Shown one piece after another: positions 18,972 to 26,256 of a stretch of DNA of 38,726 bases (position 1 is the stretch's first letter; every line of letters begins with the position of its first letter). The notes beneath the pieces are model-generated. The model was not told where the DNA came from, did no database searches, and saw nothing but the letters and a program-made list of their open reading frames with translations. Location: assembly GCA_020426515.1 (NCBI GenBank), contig JAGQPW010000037.1, positions 1 through 38,726 of the forward strand, in the 5' to 3' direction. The position numbers were made by a program, and so were the translations under genes. The DNA is from Planctomycetaceae bacterium (GTDB lineage Bacteria; Planctomycetota; Planctomycetia; Planctomycetales; Planctomycetaceae).

Positions 18972-19640
18972 ATGTCGTTGATACTCCGAAACGTCCGCAA
19001 AAGTTACCGGGAACCCGATGGTGGAGTTCTGCCCGTGCTCGATGTGGAGCACTTTGAACTCGCGACCGGAGAACAGGCCGTTCTGCTGGGCGAGAGTGGC
19101 GGCGGCAAAACGACGCTGCTGAATGTCATTTCGGGAATCTCCACTGCCGACGAAGGAGAAATCATCGTTGCCGGAACGAATGTGGCGAAGCTTCCGGAAC
19201 CTTCTCGCGATCGATTTCGAGCCGAAAAGATTGGGTTTGTCTTTCAAACGTTCCATTTGCTGCCAGCGTTCACAGCGCTCGAAAACGTACAACTGGGGAT
19301 GAGTTTCTCCGGACGGGCCGATAAGAATTACGCGAAGGAGTTGCTGGATCGCGTCGGGTTGTCGCATCGGTTGCATCATCGACCTGGTGCGATGTCCGTT
19401 GGCGAACAACAACGGGTTTCGGTCGCGCGGGCTCTGGCCAACCGCCCGGCCCTGATGCTGGCGGATGAACCGACCGCAAGTGTCGACCGAGCCAATCAGG
19501 ACGTCATTCTTGATTTGCTGCAGAAGGCCTGTTCTGAGAATCAGGTCTCGCTGCTGCTGGTGACGCACTCCCCCGATGTCGCCTCGCGGTTTTCGCGGGT
19601 CGAGCAGCTCAGCAACTTCAATGCTGCGGTCCGTTCGTGA
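18972..19640 (+). CDS. ABC transporter ATP-binding protein (LolD/MacB-type)
   Basis: 222 residues from ATG 18972; the open frame starts at 18729 but only the part from MSLILRNVRKSY is ABC-like. Walker A is GESGGGKT (residues 40-47), the Q-loop is Gln92 (FVFQTFHLLP), the signature is MSVGEQQR (141-148, slightly off the usual LSGGEQQR but keeping Ser and the second Gly), Walker B is LMLADE (161-166), and the switch histidine is in LLVTHSPD. The FQTFHLLPAFTALENV segment is typical of the LolD/MacB/FtsE group, which power FtsX-type permeases that work on outer-membrane lipoproteins, peptides or signalling. It lies 82 bp upstream of an FtsX permease and the two should form one transporter. Confidence 0.93.
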   Translation: MSLILRNVRKSYREPDGGVLPVLDVEHFELATGEQAVLLGESGGGKTTLLNVISGISTADEGEIIVAGTNVAKLPEPSRDRFRAEKIGFVFQTFHLLPAFTALENVQLGMSFSGRADKNYAKELLDRVGLSHRLHHRPGAMSVGEQQRVSVARALANRPALMLADEPTASVDRANQDVILDLLQKACSENQVSLLLVTHSPDVASRFSRVEQLSNFNAAVRS

Positions 19641-19722
19641 TGTGGTTTCTCTAGTGCAGACCTGACGTTTGTCGTCAGCAGCATGAACACAGTTCCTTCC
19701 TGATCCTGAGACGTTGTTCCCT

Positions 19723-21090
19723 ATGAGTCTGTTCACAATTGCCTGGAAAAGCCTGAGGCAGCGCTGGCTGGCTTCGTCCCTGACGACCCTCAGTGTGGCG
19801 TTGGGAGTTGCCTTGATGGTTGCGATTCTGATCGTCAACAGTGTTGTGGACGATATGTTCTCGCAGACCGGCAGCGGCTACAGCCTGATCATTGGAGCGA
19901 AGGGGAGCGAAACGCAGCTGGTGATGAGCACGATCTACCGCATGGATCGCCCCATCGAGAACCTGCCGTGGCGGTATTACCGGGAATGGCAGGACCACAA
20001 GTGGGTTGAGAAGGCCGTGCCGGTGAATCTCGGCGATTCCACCGAGGATGGTGGTTTTCCAATTGTCGGCACGACACCTCAATACTTCACGATTGATCCC
20101 GTTCCGGGACGCCCTTATCGCATGAAGTTCAAGGAAGGGGATGGCTTCGACAGCACGTGGGATGCTGTTATTGGATCACAGGTCGCCCGGAAGAATGGCT
20201 GGGATTTGGGCAGCGAGTTTCGCATGGTGCACGCGGGACAGGATGACCATGTGCATGACGAGAAATTCATGGTCAAAGGAATTCTCGCCCCCAGCGGAAC
20301 CCCCAACGATCGGACTGTATTCGTCCATATCGATGGATTCTTCATGCTGGATGGGCACGACAAGCCAATTGAAGAGGCCATCGATCGCGAAGCGAAGTTC
20401 TACGGCGAAACGCGAGAGCAGGTGGAAGAGCGGTACAAGGCTGACCTCGCCGACATCCGTTCCCACGCCGCTGAAGAAGCCAGTCACGGGCACGACCATG
20501 CCCACCACGATCACTCACATGGCGTCTCCGATCTCCAGAAAGAAGTGACCGCGGTTCTGCTGCAGCTGAAGAAAGACGATTTCGGCGGGCGGGCACTCGA
20601 TCTGCAGTCGCAGATCAATGAGGGATTCCGTGCTCAAGCGGTCCGACCGGTGGGGGTAATGAAGCGGCTGATGGATAATCTCGTCGGCAACGTGAAGGAT
20701 GCATTTCTTGTGCTGACCGGGCTGATCATCGCGGTTTCCGGCATCGGAATTTTTGTGAGCATCTACAACTCGATGGCCGATCGGAAAAAGGAAATCGCCA
20801 TTATGCGGGCACTCGGAGCCCGGCGGCAGACGGTGTTCTCGATCATCCTGTGCGAGTCCCTGCTGCTGTGTGTTCTGGGAGGTGTCTTTGGTCTGGTGCT
20901 GGGACATGCCCTGGTGTTTGTCGCCTCGCCGGTCATCGAACAGAAGGCCGGATTGCTGATCGATCCCATGGCTTTCAGTCCGCTCGAATTTATTGTGCTG
21001 CCCGTCATGATTGCCATGGCGGTACTGATTGGCATCCTGCCGGGTGTGACCGCCTACCGCACCGATGTAGCTGAAGGGCTCTCGGGCTGA
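19723..21090 (+). CDS. FtsX-type ABC permease with a seven-histidine periplasmic cluster
   Basis: 455 residues from ATG 19723 (MSLFTIAWKSLRQRWL); TTG 19714 is an in-frame alternative. One N-terminal helix (~20-40), a ~285-residue extracytoplasmic MacB_PCD-like domain, and three C-terminal helices (DAFLVLTGLIIAVSGIGIFVS; LCVLGGVFGLVLGHALVFV; LPVMIAMAVLIGILPGV) with the FtsX coupling region NSMADRKKEIAIMRALGARR. Within the extracytoplasmic domain residues 255-266 read HGHDHAHHDHSH, seven histidines in twelve positions, a strong metal-binding candidate. Family MacB/LolCE proteins act by transmitting mechanical change to the periplasm and do not import small ions. The His cluster suggests zinc or another transition metal as ligand or regulator. 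Pairs with the upstream ATPase. Confidence 0.92.
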   Translation: MSLFTIAWKSLRQRWLASSLTTLSVALGVALMVAILIVNSVVDDMFSQTGSGYSLIIGAKGSETQLVMSTIYRMDRPIENLPWRYYREWQDHKWVEKAVPVNLGDSTEDGGFPIVGTTPQYFTIDPVPGRPYRMKFKEGDGFDSTWDAVIGSQVARKNGWDLGSEFRMVHAGQDDHVHDEKFMVKGILAPSGTPNDRTVFVHIDGFFMLDGHDKPIEEAIDREAKFYGETREQVEERYKADLADIRSHAAEEASHGHDHAHHDHSHGVSDLQKEVTAVLLQLKKDDFGGRALDLQSQINEGFRAQAVRPVGVMKRLMDNLVGNVKDAFLVLTGLIIAVSGIGIFVSIYNSMADRKKEIAIMRALGARRQTVFSIILCESLLLCVLGGVFGLVLGHALVFVASPVIEQKAGLLIDPMAFSPLEFIVLPVMIAMAVLIGILPGVTAYRTDVAEGLSG

Positions 21091-21173
21091 TCGTGTCGTG
21101 AAGTCGTTTTCCGCGGCTGGTCAGCTGTTGCGGGAAGCAAAGTCTTGTTGTGTCCTGAAACCCCGATCACCTT

Positions 21174-22025
21174 ATGTGGAATTGCCTGGAGATTGCTGGT
21201 TGTCCAACGCACGTGGCCTGTTCGTCGCGTGATGTTTCGGGGTTAAAACTGGACGATGTGGCGCGAGGCTTGAAGCCCGAAGAGTGGGCACTCGTGCCGC
21301 TGGGGCGGATTGGGGACCTGTTGTGGTCCACGCTGCCGCGGCCTGTGGCTCGGCTTGTCGCCCCCCCCACGGACTATGCCGTTTGCATCATTCCTCGGGA
21401 TGCGGTTGGTGATGACCTGGAGCTGTGGAGCCGATTCGTCGGGACGCCTCAGCCTGAGGCGCGCATCGCGGAGCCTCAAGGCGATGATACGAACGCCCCG
21501 CTTCCTGAACTGGCCCCCCGCATTGGTCGACGCGTCCCCGACTGGGTTCGAACGGCCTTTCGAAACTGGGCTCCGCCGGAAGTCGCATCAACTGTCGATG
21601 CACAGGCGTTTCGGGCGGGCATCCTGCAGCTTTGGGACGAGTTGGTTCTCAGTCACGAGCAGTCTCAGGCCATTGAAGGCGAAGGGAGGCACGTGGCAGG
21701 TGACTACTGGCATGGCATCATGCATCGCCGCGAACCGGACTACGGCAATTCCAAGTACTGGTTTCGCCGTGTTGGACGTCACCCGGTGTTTCAGGAGCTC
21801 GCTCCGCTGGCAGCCGAGGTGCTGTCGGAATCGGAGGCTGGTGAGGCCTCAAGCTGGAATCAGCGTCTGACCGGTCATGCCTGGGATCCGATGGTGTTTG
21901 TCGAGTTGTGTCAGCAAGTGGCTCGCGACCAGCAGTCACCGCTGGGTGTGGCGGCGAGGCAAATTCAGTTCATCGAAATGTTGCTGCTCTTGAACTCGAC
22001 GTGGCACGATGCGATTGACGAATGA
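21174..22025 (+). CDS. Conserved hypothetical protein
   Basis: 283 residues from ATG 21174 with no clear ribosome site. I do not recognise a named family. No signal peptide or membrane helix is visible, so it is probably cytoplasmic. The most distinctive block is GDYWHGIMHRREPDYGNSKY (residues ~181-200) followed by WFRRVGRHPVF, rich in Trp, His, Arg and Tyr and likely to be an active or binding site. The C-terminal helix IQFIEMLLLLNSTWHDAIDE is amphipathic. The N-terminal half (to ~120) is Pro/Asp-rich and probably variable. It is 83 bp after the FtsX permease and 20 bp before the phosphatase gene, so it is likely co-transcribed with the latter. Confidence 0.75.
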   Translation: MWNCLEIAGCPTHVACSSRDVSGLKLDDVARGLKPEEWALVPLGRIGDLLWSTLPRPVARLVAPPTDYAVCIIPRDAVGDDLELWSRFVGTPQPEARIAEPQGDDTNAPLPELAPRIGRRVPDWVRTAFRNWAPPEVASTVDAQAFRAGILQLWDELVLSHEQSQAIEGEGRHVAGDYWHGIMHRREPDYGNSKYWFRRVGRHPVFQELAPLAAEVLSESEAGEASSWNQRLTGHAWDPMVFVELCQQVARDQQSPLGVAARQIQFIEMLLLLNSTWHDAIDE

Positions 22026-22045
22026 GCTTCAACCGGGAATGAGCG

Positions 22046-22756
22046 ATGCGTGAACTGGCCATCGGCGATACTCATGGTTGTCTGCACGCACTGGAAACGC
22101 TCGCCGACTACGTGGGAATTCGTTCGAATGACCAGTTGATCATGCTGGGAGACTATGTTGACCGAGGCCCCGATTCCAAAGGCGTTGTCGACTGGGTGAT
22201 AGAACGAACCCTGGAGGGCCGGTGCATTCCTTTGACGGGGAATCATGAGATCATGATGCTGGAAGCACTTGCGGGACGAGTGCCGCTGGAGCATTGGCTC
22301 AGTTGTGGGGGCCGCGAGACATTGCGGTCCTACGCCTATCGCGGTCGGTCGCCTCACCCGTCGGACATCCCGGAATCGCATCGCTGGTTTCTGGCGCGCG
22401 AACTGCGTCCTTGGTACGAAACGGCTTCGCACATCTTCGCACACGCCAGTGTGGAGCCCTCGTTGCCGATGCCCGAGCAGCCGGAGCACGTTCTGTACTG
22501 GGAACGCTGCGATGGCATGAGTCCGCACATCTCCGGGAAGCAGGTGATCGTAGGGCACTCGGCTCAGCGAAGTGGCCTGCCACTGAATGGCGGCCACTTT
22601 GTGTGTATTGATACGTGGGTCTACGGAGACGGCTGGCTGACCTGCCTTGATGTGGCCACCGGACAATACTGGCAGGCCAATCAGCGAGGTAAAACGCGAA
22701 CGGATTGGCTGCATCCATTGCCAGAGACGCCGGACCAACCCTGGGACTACCCATAG
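22046..22756 (+). CDS. PPP-family metallophosphatase (serine/threonine phosphatase or Ap4A hydrolase type)
   Basis: 236 residues from ATG 22046. The di-metal motifs of the PPP/calcineurin superfamily are complete: GDTHG (residues 7-11), GDYVDRGPDSKG (~34-45) and GNHE (~66-69), followed by downstream His ligands in VIGHSAQRSG-type sequence (VIVGHSAQ). Length and motif order match bacterial PrpA/PrpB/ApaH-like enzymes, which dephosphorylate proteins or cleave diadenosine tetraphosphate. The exact substrate cannot be decided. No signal peptide, so cytoplasmic. It lies 20 bp after the hypothetical gene and is followed by a hairpin that may end the transcript. Confidence 0.9.
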   Translation: MRELAIGDTHGCLHALETLADYVGIRSNDQLIMLGDYVDRGPDSKGVVDWVIERTLEGRCIPLTGNHEIMMLEALAGRVPLEHWLSCGGRETLRSYAYRGRSPHPSDIPESHRWFLARELRPWYETASHIFAHASVEPSLPMPEQPEHVLYWERCDGMSPHISGKQVIVGHSAQRSGLPLNGGHFVCIDTWVYGDGWLTCLDVATGQYWQANQRGKTRTDWLHPLPETPDQPWDYP

Positions 22757-22821
22757 AGTACGAGTGCCCCGGCCATTCCAGAGCTGTCTCTGCGATACCA
22801 TGGGAGCAATCGTCGCCGATG

Positions 22822-22845
22822 CTCGCTCGCGGCTTCGCGAGCGAG
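22822..22845 (+). terminator. Perfect 10-bp hairpin, possible terminator of the phosphatase transcript
   Basis: CTCGCTCGCG (22822-22831) and CGCGAGCGAG (22836-22845) pair perfectly around the loop GCTT, followed by ATTTTC. It is 65 bp after the phosphatase stop. The stem is strong, but the T-run is only four bases, so termination is plausible and not certain. Confidence 0.55.
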
Positions 22846-22902
22846 ATTTTCAACTTCATCCAGAGAAGGAAGTCCGAACGCTCTGCTGTGAGACCTGCAT
22901 TT

Positions 22903-22947
22903 GCTGCGACAAACAGGCCCTCTTTCAACGGACCTGTTTGTCGCAGC
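22903..22947. repeat. Perfect 15-bp inverted repeat in the intergenic region
   Basis: Arms GCTGCGACAAACAGG (22903-22917) and CCTGTTTGTCGCAGC (22933-22947) are exact reverse complements with a 15-bp spacer. It lies 96 bp before the ATG of the PQQ-propeller gene. With the hairpin at 22822-22845 it makes two strong palindromes within 126 bp. It could be an operator, a leader hairpin or a REP-like/miniature element; nothing in the sequence decides between these. Confidence 0.7.
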
Positions 22948-23042
22948 TGCGGCCGGAACCGGGTATATTGAGAGTGGCCTCGACGCAGAAGTGATGCACG
23001 TATCGGAGAGCGATCTCCAAATTGAAGACTGAGGATCGAAAC

Positions 23043-24401
23043 ATGCCCGTCTCGCTTCATCGCTGGATTGTAGGGGCGATGTCCCTGTCGATGTTGTGGC
23101 TCATTGGATGTGGTCGACCGCCGCGTCCTCAGGCTCCGGCAACACAGGCAATTGACTCGACTTCCGAGCAGGTGGATCTCAGCGGGATGACAGACCTGTC
23201 ATTCGTCTCCACCGACTATCCGATGTGGCGCAATGCCGACCAGAACTCAGTGGAGCCTGATCGGGACGTGCCGACGGAATGGTCCGCCGAGTCGGGACTC
23301 GCCTGGTCAACGGATGTGCCGGGACGAGGGCATTCGTCTCCGATTGTTGTGGGCCAGCAGGTTTTCCTCACCACGGCTGATGATCGCGCTCAGACGCAAT
23401 CTGTGGTGGCGTACGACCTGCAGACCGGTCACCAACAGTGGGTTGCGCAATGCCATGCAGGGAACCTGCCCAACGTTCACCGCAAGAACTCGCATGCTTC
23501 GGCGACGCCAGCGAGCGATGGCAGCCACGTGTTTGCCGCGTTCATTCACGGGCAGGGCTTGTACGTGACGGCCCTGGATCTGGAGGGACACCAGTTGTGG
23601 CAAACCGAAGTCGGACCGTTCGCTTCGGAACATGGATATGGAGCTTCAGTGACGCTCTGGAAAGGACTGGTGCTCGTCAATGGGGACAGCGCCGGCAACG
23701 GGTATGAAGCCGCATTGCATGGAGATTCCGGTGCGATCGTATGGCGAACGCCGCGTCCCGGAGTGGGGCAACATGGCAGCTATGCCTCACCGATCGTCGC
23801 GGAACTGGCCGGTCGAACGCAACTGGTGCAGTCCGGGTTGGGGCGCGTGGCGAGTTACGATCCCCTCACCGGCGAAGAACTGTGGAGTTGCCGCGGACCA
23901 GCTGAAGTGACAGCCAATACACTTGCGTTCAAGGATCCATACGTGATTGTGAGCGGCGGCTATCCCGACAAGGAGATCCTTTGCATTCGTGCCGATGGCA
24001 GCGGCGATGTGACCGATTCACACATTGTCTGGCGAAACAGTCGCAACGTGGCGTATGTCCCATCACCTGTCGTGGTCGGAGAGAAGCTGTACTGCGTGAC
24101 CGACAACGGAGTCGCGGCGTGCTTCGCACTGTCCGACGGGAAGATGTTGTGGCAGCACCGTCTGGGCGGGGCGTTCAGTGCGTCGCCGCTGGTGATCGGA
24201 AAGCGGTTCTACATTCCGAACGAGGGGGGAGAGGTACACGTTTTTGAGATTGATCCCGAGTTCAAGGAACTGGCGGTCAACCGGTTGAGCGACGAAGGGG
24301 GCATGGCCTCGATCGTGGTCAGCGGGAACCAACTTCTAATCCGCACCGAGCACAAGTTGTTTTGCATCGGAACCCCACAAAAGGTAGCCATGCAACGCTA
24401 A
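23043..24401 (+). CDS. PQQ-type beta-propeller lipoprotein (BamB-like)
   Basis: 452 residues from ATG 23043, with GAGGAT about 6 nt upstream; TTG 23022 is in frame but the ATG opens the lipoprotein signal (MPVSLHRWIVGAMSLSMLWLIGC, lipobox LIGC, Cys23). After a Pro/Thr-rich linker (to ~70) there is an eight-bladed-type propeller with PQQ/outer-membrane-assembly repeats: WSTDVPGRGHSSPIVVGQQVFLTT, VVAYDLQTGHQQW, VTALDLEGHQLWQTEV, GVGQHGSYASPIVAE, YVPSPVVVGEKLYCVTDNGVAACFALSDGKMLW and FYIPNEGG. The family ranges from BamB (outer-membrane protein assembly) to quinoprotein dehydrogenases; no PQQ-binding catalytic residues were identified, so a structural or scaffold role is more likely. The N-terminal MWRNADQNSVEPDR resembles the WPxWRGPxxxG pattern seen in planctomycete secreted propellers. 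Confidence 0.88.
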   Translation: MPVSLHRWIVGAMSLSMLWLIGCGRPPRPQAPATQAIDSTSEQVDLSGMTDLSFVSTDYPMWRNADQNSVEPDRDVPTEWSAESGLAWSTDVPGRGHSSPIVVGQQVFLTTADDRAQTQSVVAYDLQTGHQQWVAQCHAGNLPNVHRKNSHASATPASDGSHVFAAFIHGQGLYVTALDLEGHQLWQTEVGPFASEHGYGASVTLWKGLVLVNGDSAGNGYEAALHGDSGAIVWRTPRPGVGQHGSYASPIVAELAGRTQLVQSGLGRVASYDPLTGEELWSCRGPAEVTANTLAFKDPYVIVSGGYPDKEILCIRADGSGDVTDSHIVWRNSRNVAYVPSPVVVGEKLYCVTDNGVAACFALSDGKMLWQHRLGGAFSASPLVIGKRFYIPNEGGEVHVFEIDPEFKELAVNRLSDEGGMASIVVSGNQLLIRTEHKLFCIGTPQKVAMQR

Positions 24402-24427
24402 CGGCCCGCCACATGAGTGACGGGCCG
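24402..24427. terminator. Hairpin between convergent genes
   Basis: CGGCCCGCCAC (24402-24412) and GTGACGGGCCG (24417-24427) pair at 10 of 11 positions with an ATGA loop. It begins immediately after the stop of the propeller gene and lies 33 bp from the stop of the convergent DUF1080 gene. No T-run is present on either side, so it is a weak or factor-dependent terminator candidate that could serve both directions. Confidence 0.5.
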
Positions 24428-24459
24428 CCAGCGATTGAACGTGAACAGCAGCGAGCTGG

Positions 24460-25113
24460 CTACTTCAGTTCCTTGATGAGGATGTCCTTGAAGGAGATCT
24501 TCATGTCGTGTCCGGCGTGCAGCTGCAGGGCGATGATGCCAGACTTGGCACCTTCCGGATCATCCAGATCAACAGTGGTCACGCCGTTGAGTACCTGTGT
24601 GATGTGATCGCCATTGGCGGTAATCACGTACTCGTTCCAGCCATCCTTGTTGATGGCCTCGGCGACCTTCTTCTGCATGTCGGCATCGAGATTCACAATG
24701 ATGCCGCGGCCGGTGCGCTCGCCGTACAGGATGCCCAGATAGTGATTGTCGGCGATGTCGGCCTGATAGCCCTTCACACAGAACGGAGGCGTCTTGTCGT
24801 TGGCCTTGAGTTCTTCGCTCCGGAATTGAACGCCGCTGTTGCCTTTGTGTCCGTGCAGTTTCCACTTCACCTTCAGTACGAAGTTGGAATACGCGGCATC
24901 GCTCACGAGGAACGTGTTGGCGGGAATCTTGCCGTCGGTCACGCCGAGAATCGCCCCGTCAGCAACGGACCAGTACTGCTCGCCCCCATGCCAACCGGCA
25001 AGTGTTTTTCCATCAAACAGAGACTTGAATTCAGCGTTGTCTTCGGCGATGCCGAGACTGGCTCCGCCGATCGTCATCAGGGTCATCAGGGCCAGGCAGT
25101 TCTTGAGCAGCAT
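24460..25113 (-). CDS. Secreted DUF1080 protein (3-keto-disaccharide hydrolase family)
   Basis: 217 residues from ATG 25113, with AAGGAA 6 nt upstream; GTG 25134 is in frame but lacks a ribosome site. A signal peptide is visible (MLLKNCLALMTLMTIGGASLG, then AEDNAEF). The mature protein is one concanavalin-like jelly-roll of the DUF1080/PF06439 family: FKSLFDGKTLAGWHGGEQYWSV, GAILGVTDGKIPANTFLVS, FVLKVKWKLHGHKGNSGVQFRS, GYQADIADNHYLGILYGE, GWNEYVITANGDHITQVLNG and GIIALQLHAGHDMKISFKDI. Length is usual for the single-domain form. The family, greatly expanded in Planctomycetota, contains enzymes acting on 3-keto-glycosides. Monocistronic by its position. Confidence 0.93.
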   Translation of the reverse strand: MLLKNCLALMTLMTIGGASLGIAEDNAEFKSLFDGKTLAGWHGGEQYWSVADGAILGVTDGKIPANTFLVSDAAYSNFVLKVKWKLHGHKGNSGVQFRSEELKANDKTPPFCVKGYQADIADNHYLGILYGERTGRGIIVNLDADMQKKVAEAINKDGWNEYVITANGDHITQVLNGVTTVDLDDPEGAKSGIIALQLHAGHDMKISFKDILIKELK

Positions 25114-25356
25114 ACGGGTTCCTTCGGCTTCCACAGGTGAATTTTCGCCTGATCCTCAATGTCGAGGCGGCGGTGTTGGTTCTGCCAAGATCGTAACGGA
25201 ACACATGCGTCAGGGCGAATGAGTTGGCCGGGCGTTCGGGCTGTCGAGCCACCACCGTTGAAATTCGGTAGGCACCAACATGAGTTTGACCAGTTAATCT
25301 GCGGGAAATTCAACGGTTGGAAAATTGACACATTGAATCTCTCTTGGAGCTGAGTC

Positions 25357-25761
25357 ATGAACAACACGTTGTGGGCCTACGCCGCATATCTTGCCGTCTG
25401 TGTTGGGATCACAATCTGGGTGGCGCGGACATTGCGTCGCCATGGACTGGTCCTGCTGACCAATGGCCATCTGGACGGAGCGGAGCTTTCCGAGGCCTAC
25501 TCCCATCTGCTGATCGTGGGCTTCTATCTGGTCAACTTTGGAGCCATTTGCTTTCTGCTGAAAACGACTCAGCAAATTGTCACTGCCGAGGCGGCGATTG
25601 AGGTGGCAAGCTACAAGGTCGGAATGATTCTGGTTGTGTTGGGGGCCATGCACTTTGCCATCCTGGCCAGCCTGGCGTCCATGCGAAAGAATCGGGATGA
25701 AGATGAACGACTGCGGGAGGTTTCCGAACTGCATTCACGTCGACGAATGGGCGAGATCTGA
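25357..25761 (+). CDS. Small membrane protein A, paralogue of the next gene
   Basis: 134 residues from ATG 25357. I do not recognise a named family. Three membrane helices are predicted by hydrophobicity: ~5-24 (LWAYAAYLAVCVGITIWVA), ~49-68 (SHLLIVGFYLVNFGAICFLL) and ~87-108 (KVGMILVVLGAMHFAILASLAS), followed by a charged cytoplasmic tail (RKNRDEDERLREVSELHSRRR). It aligns without gaps to the following gene product, with about 34 identities over the first 106 residues. The histidines His29, His50 and His99 fall at identical positions in both. The pair is separated by 37 bp and is probably co-transcribed. The retained histidines in or near the membrane suggest a metal or heme site, but this is inference. 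Confidence 0.85.
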   Translation: MNNTLWAYAAYLAVCVGITIWVARTLRRHGLVLLTNGHLDGAELSEAYSHLLIVGFYLVNFGAICFLLKTTQQIVTAEAAIEVASYKVGMILVVLGAMHFAILASLASMRKNRDEDERLREVSELHSRRRMGEI

Positions 25762-25798
25762 AGTCGACAGCTGCACCTGTCGGGACGGGGAGTGGACA

Positions 25799-26173
25799 AT
25801 GAGCCTGCTGATTTGCACCTATTTGCTGTACTTGCTCGCAGCGCTGTATGTGACCGTGGTGATTGGTCAGTCCTTGCATCACCACGGCCGTCCGTTCCTC
25901 ATGGCCTGTTTCTCCGGACAGGTCGGACTGGCCGACGCCGTGAACCACCTGCTGCTGGTGGGGTACTATCTCACCAATTTCGCTCTTGCTGCATTCTTAC
26001 TGCAAAGCAATCTCGCACCACTGACACTTGTGGATGTTCTCGATCTGCTGAGCAGAAAACTGGGCATCGTATTGCTGATCCTGGGGACGATGCACGCGGG
26101 GAATTTGCTGGTGCTCAGTCTGGTCTGGAGGCGATTTCATCGGATCGACAATTCAGGAGCCGGTACCGCATGA
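25799..26173 (+). CDS. Small membrane protein B, paralogue of the preceding gene
   Basis: 124 residues from ATG 25799, with GGGGAG about 6 nt upstream; the longer open frame from 25634 overlaps the previous gene and is not supported. Three helices at ~5-24 (ICTYLLYLLAALYVTVVIG), ~49-68 (NHLLLVGYYLTNFALAAFLL) and ~87-108 (KLGIVLLILGTMHAGNLLVLSL). Shared features with protein A are HG at 29-30, the block HLLxVGxYLxNFxxxxFLL at 50-68 and KxGxxLxxLGxMH at 87-99. Protein B has HHHG (His27-29) where A has RRHG, and lacks the charged tail. Tandem duplication followed by divergence is the simplest origin, and a heterodimer is plausible. A SEDS gene follows after 83 bp. Confidence 0.85.
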   Translation: MSLLICTYLLYLLAALYVTVVIGQSLHHHGRPFLMACFSGQVGLADAVNHLLLVGYYLTNFALAAFLLQSNLAPLTLVDVLDLLSRKLGIVLLILGTMHAGNLLVLSLVWRRFHRIDNSGAGTA

Positions 26174-26256
26174 GCCGGATCGATGCTCACATCAGAATTG
26201 ACGACTGATCCACAGGCTGACACACTCCGAGCCTTCAAGGACGGAGATGTCGTTTT

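Noticed and set aside
25254..25317. 9-bp inverted repeat ACCGTTGAA/TTCAACGGT with a 46-bp spacer before the small membrane protein gene
   Set aside because: Short arms and long spacer; expected by chance at this frequency and no supporting promoter motif was seen.
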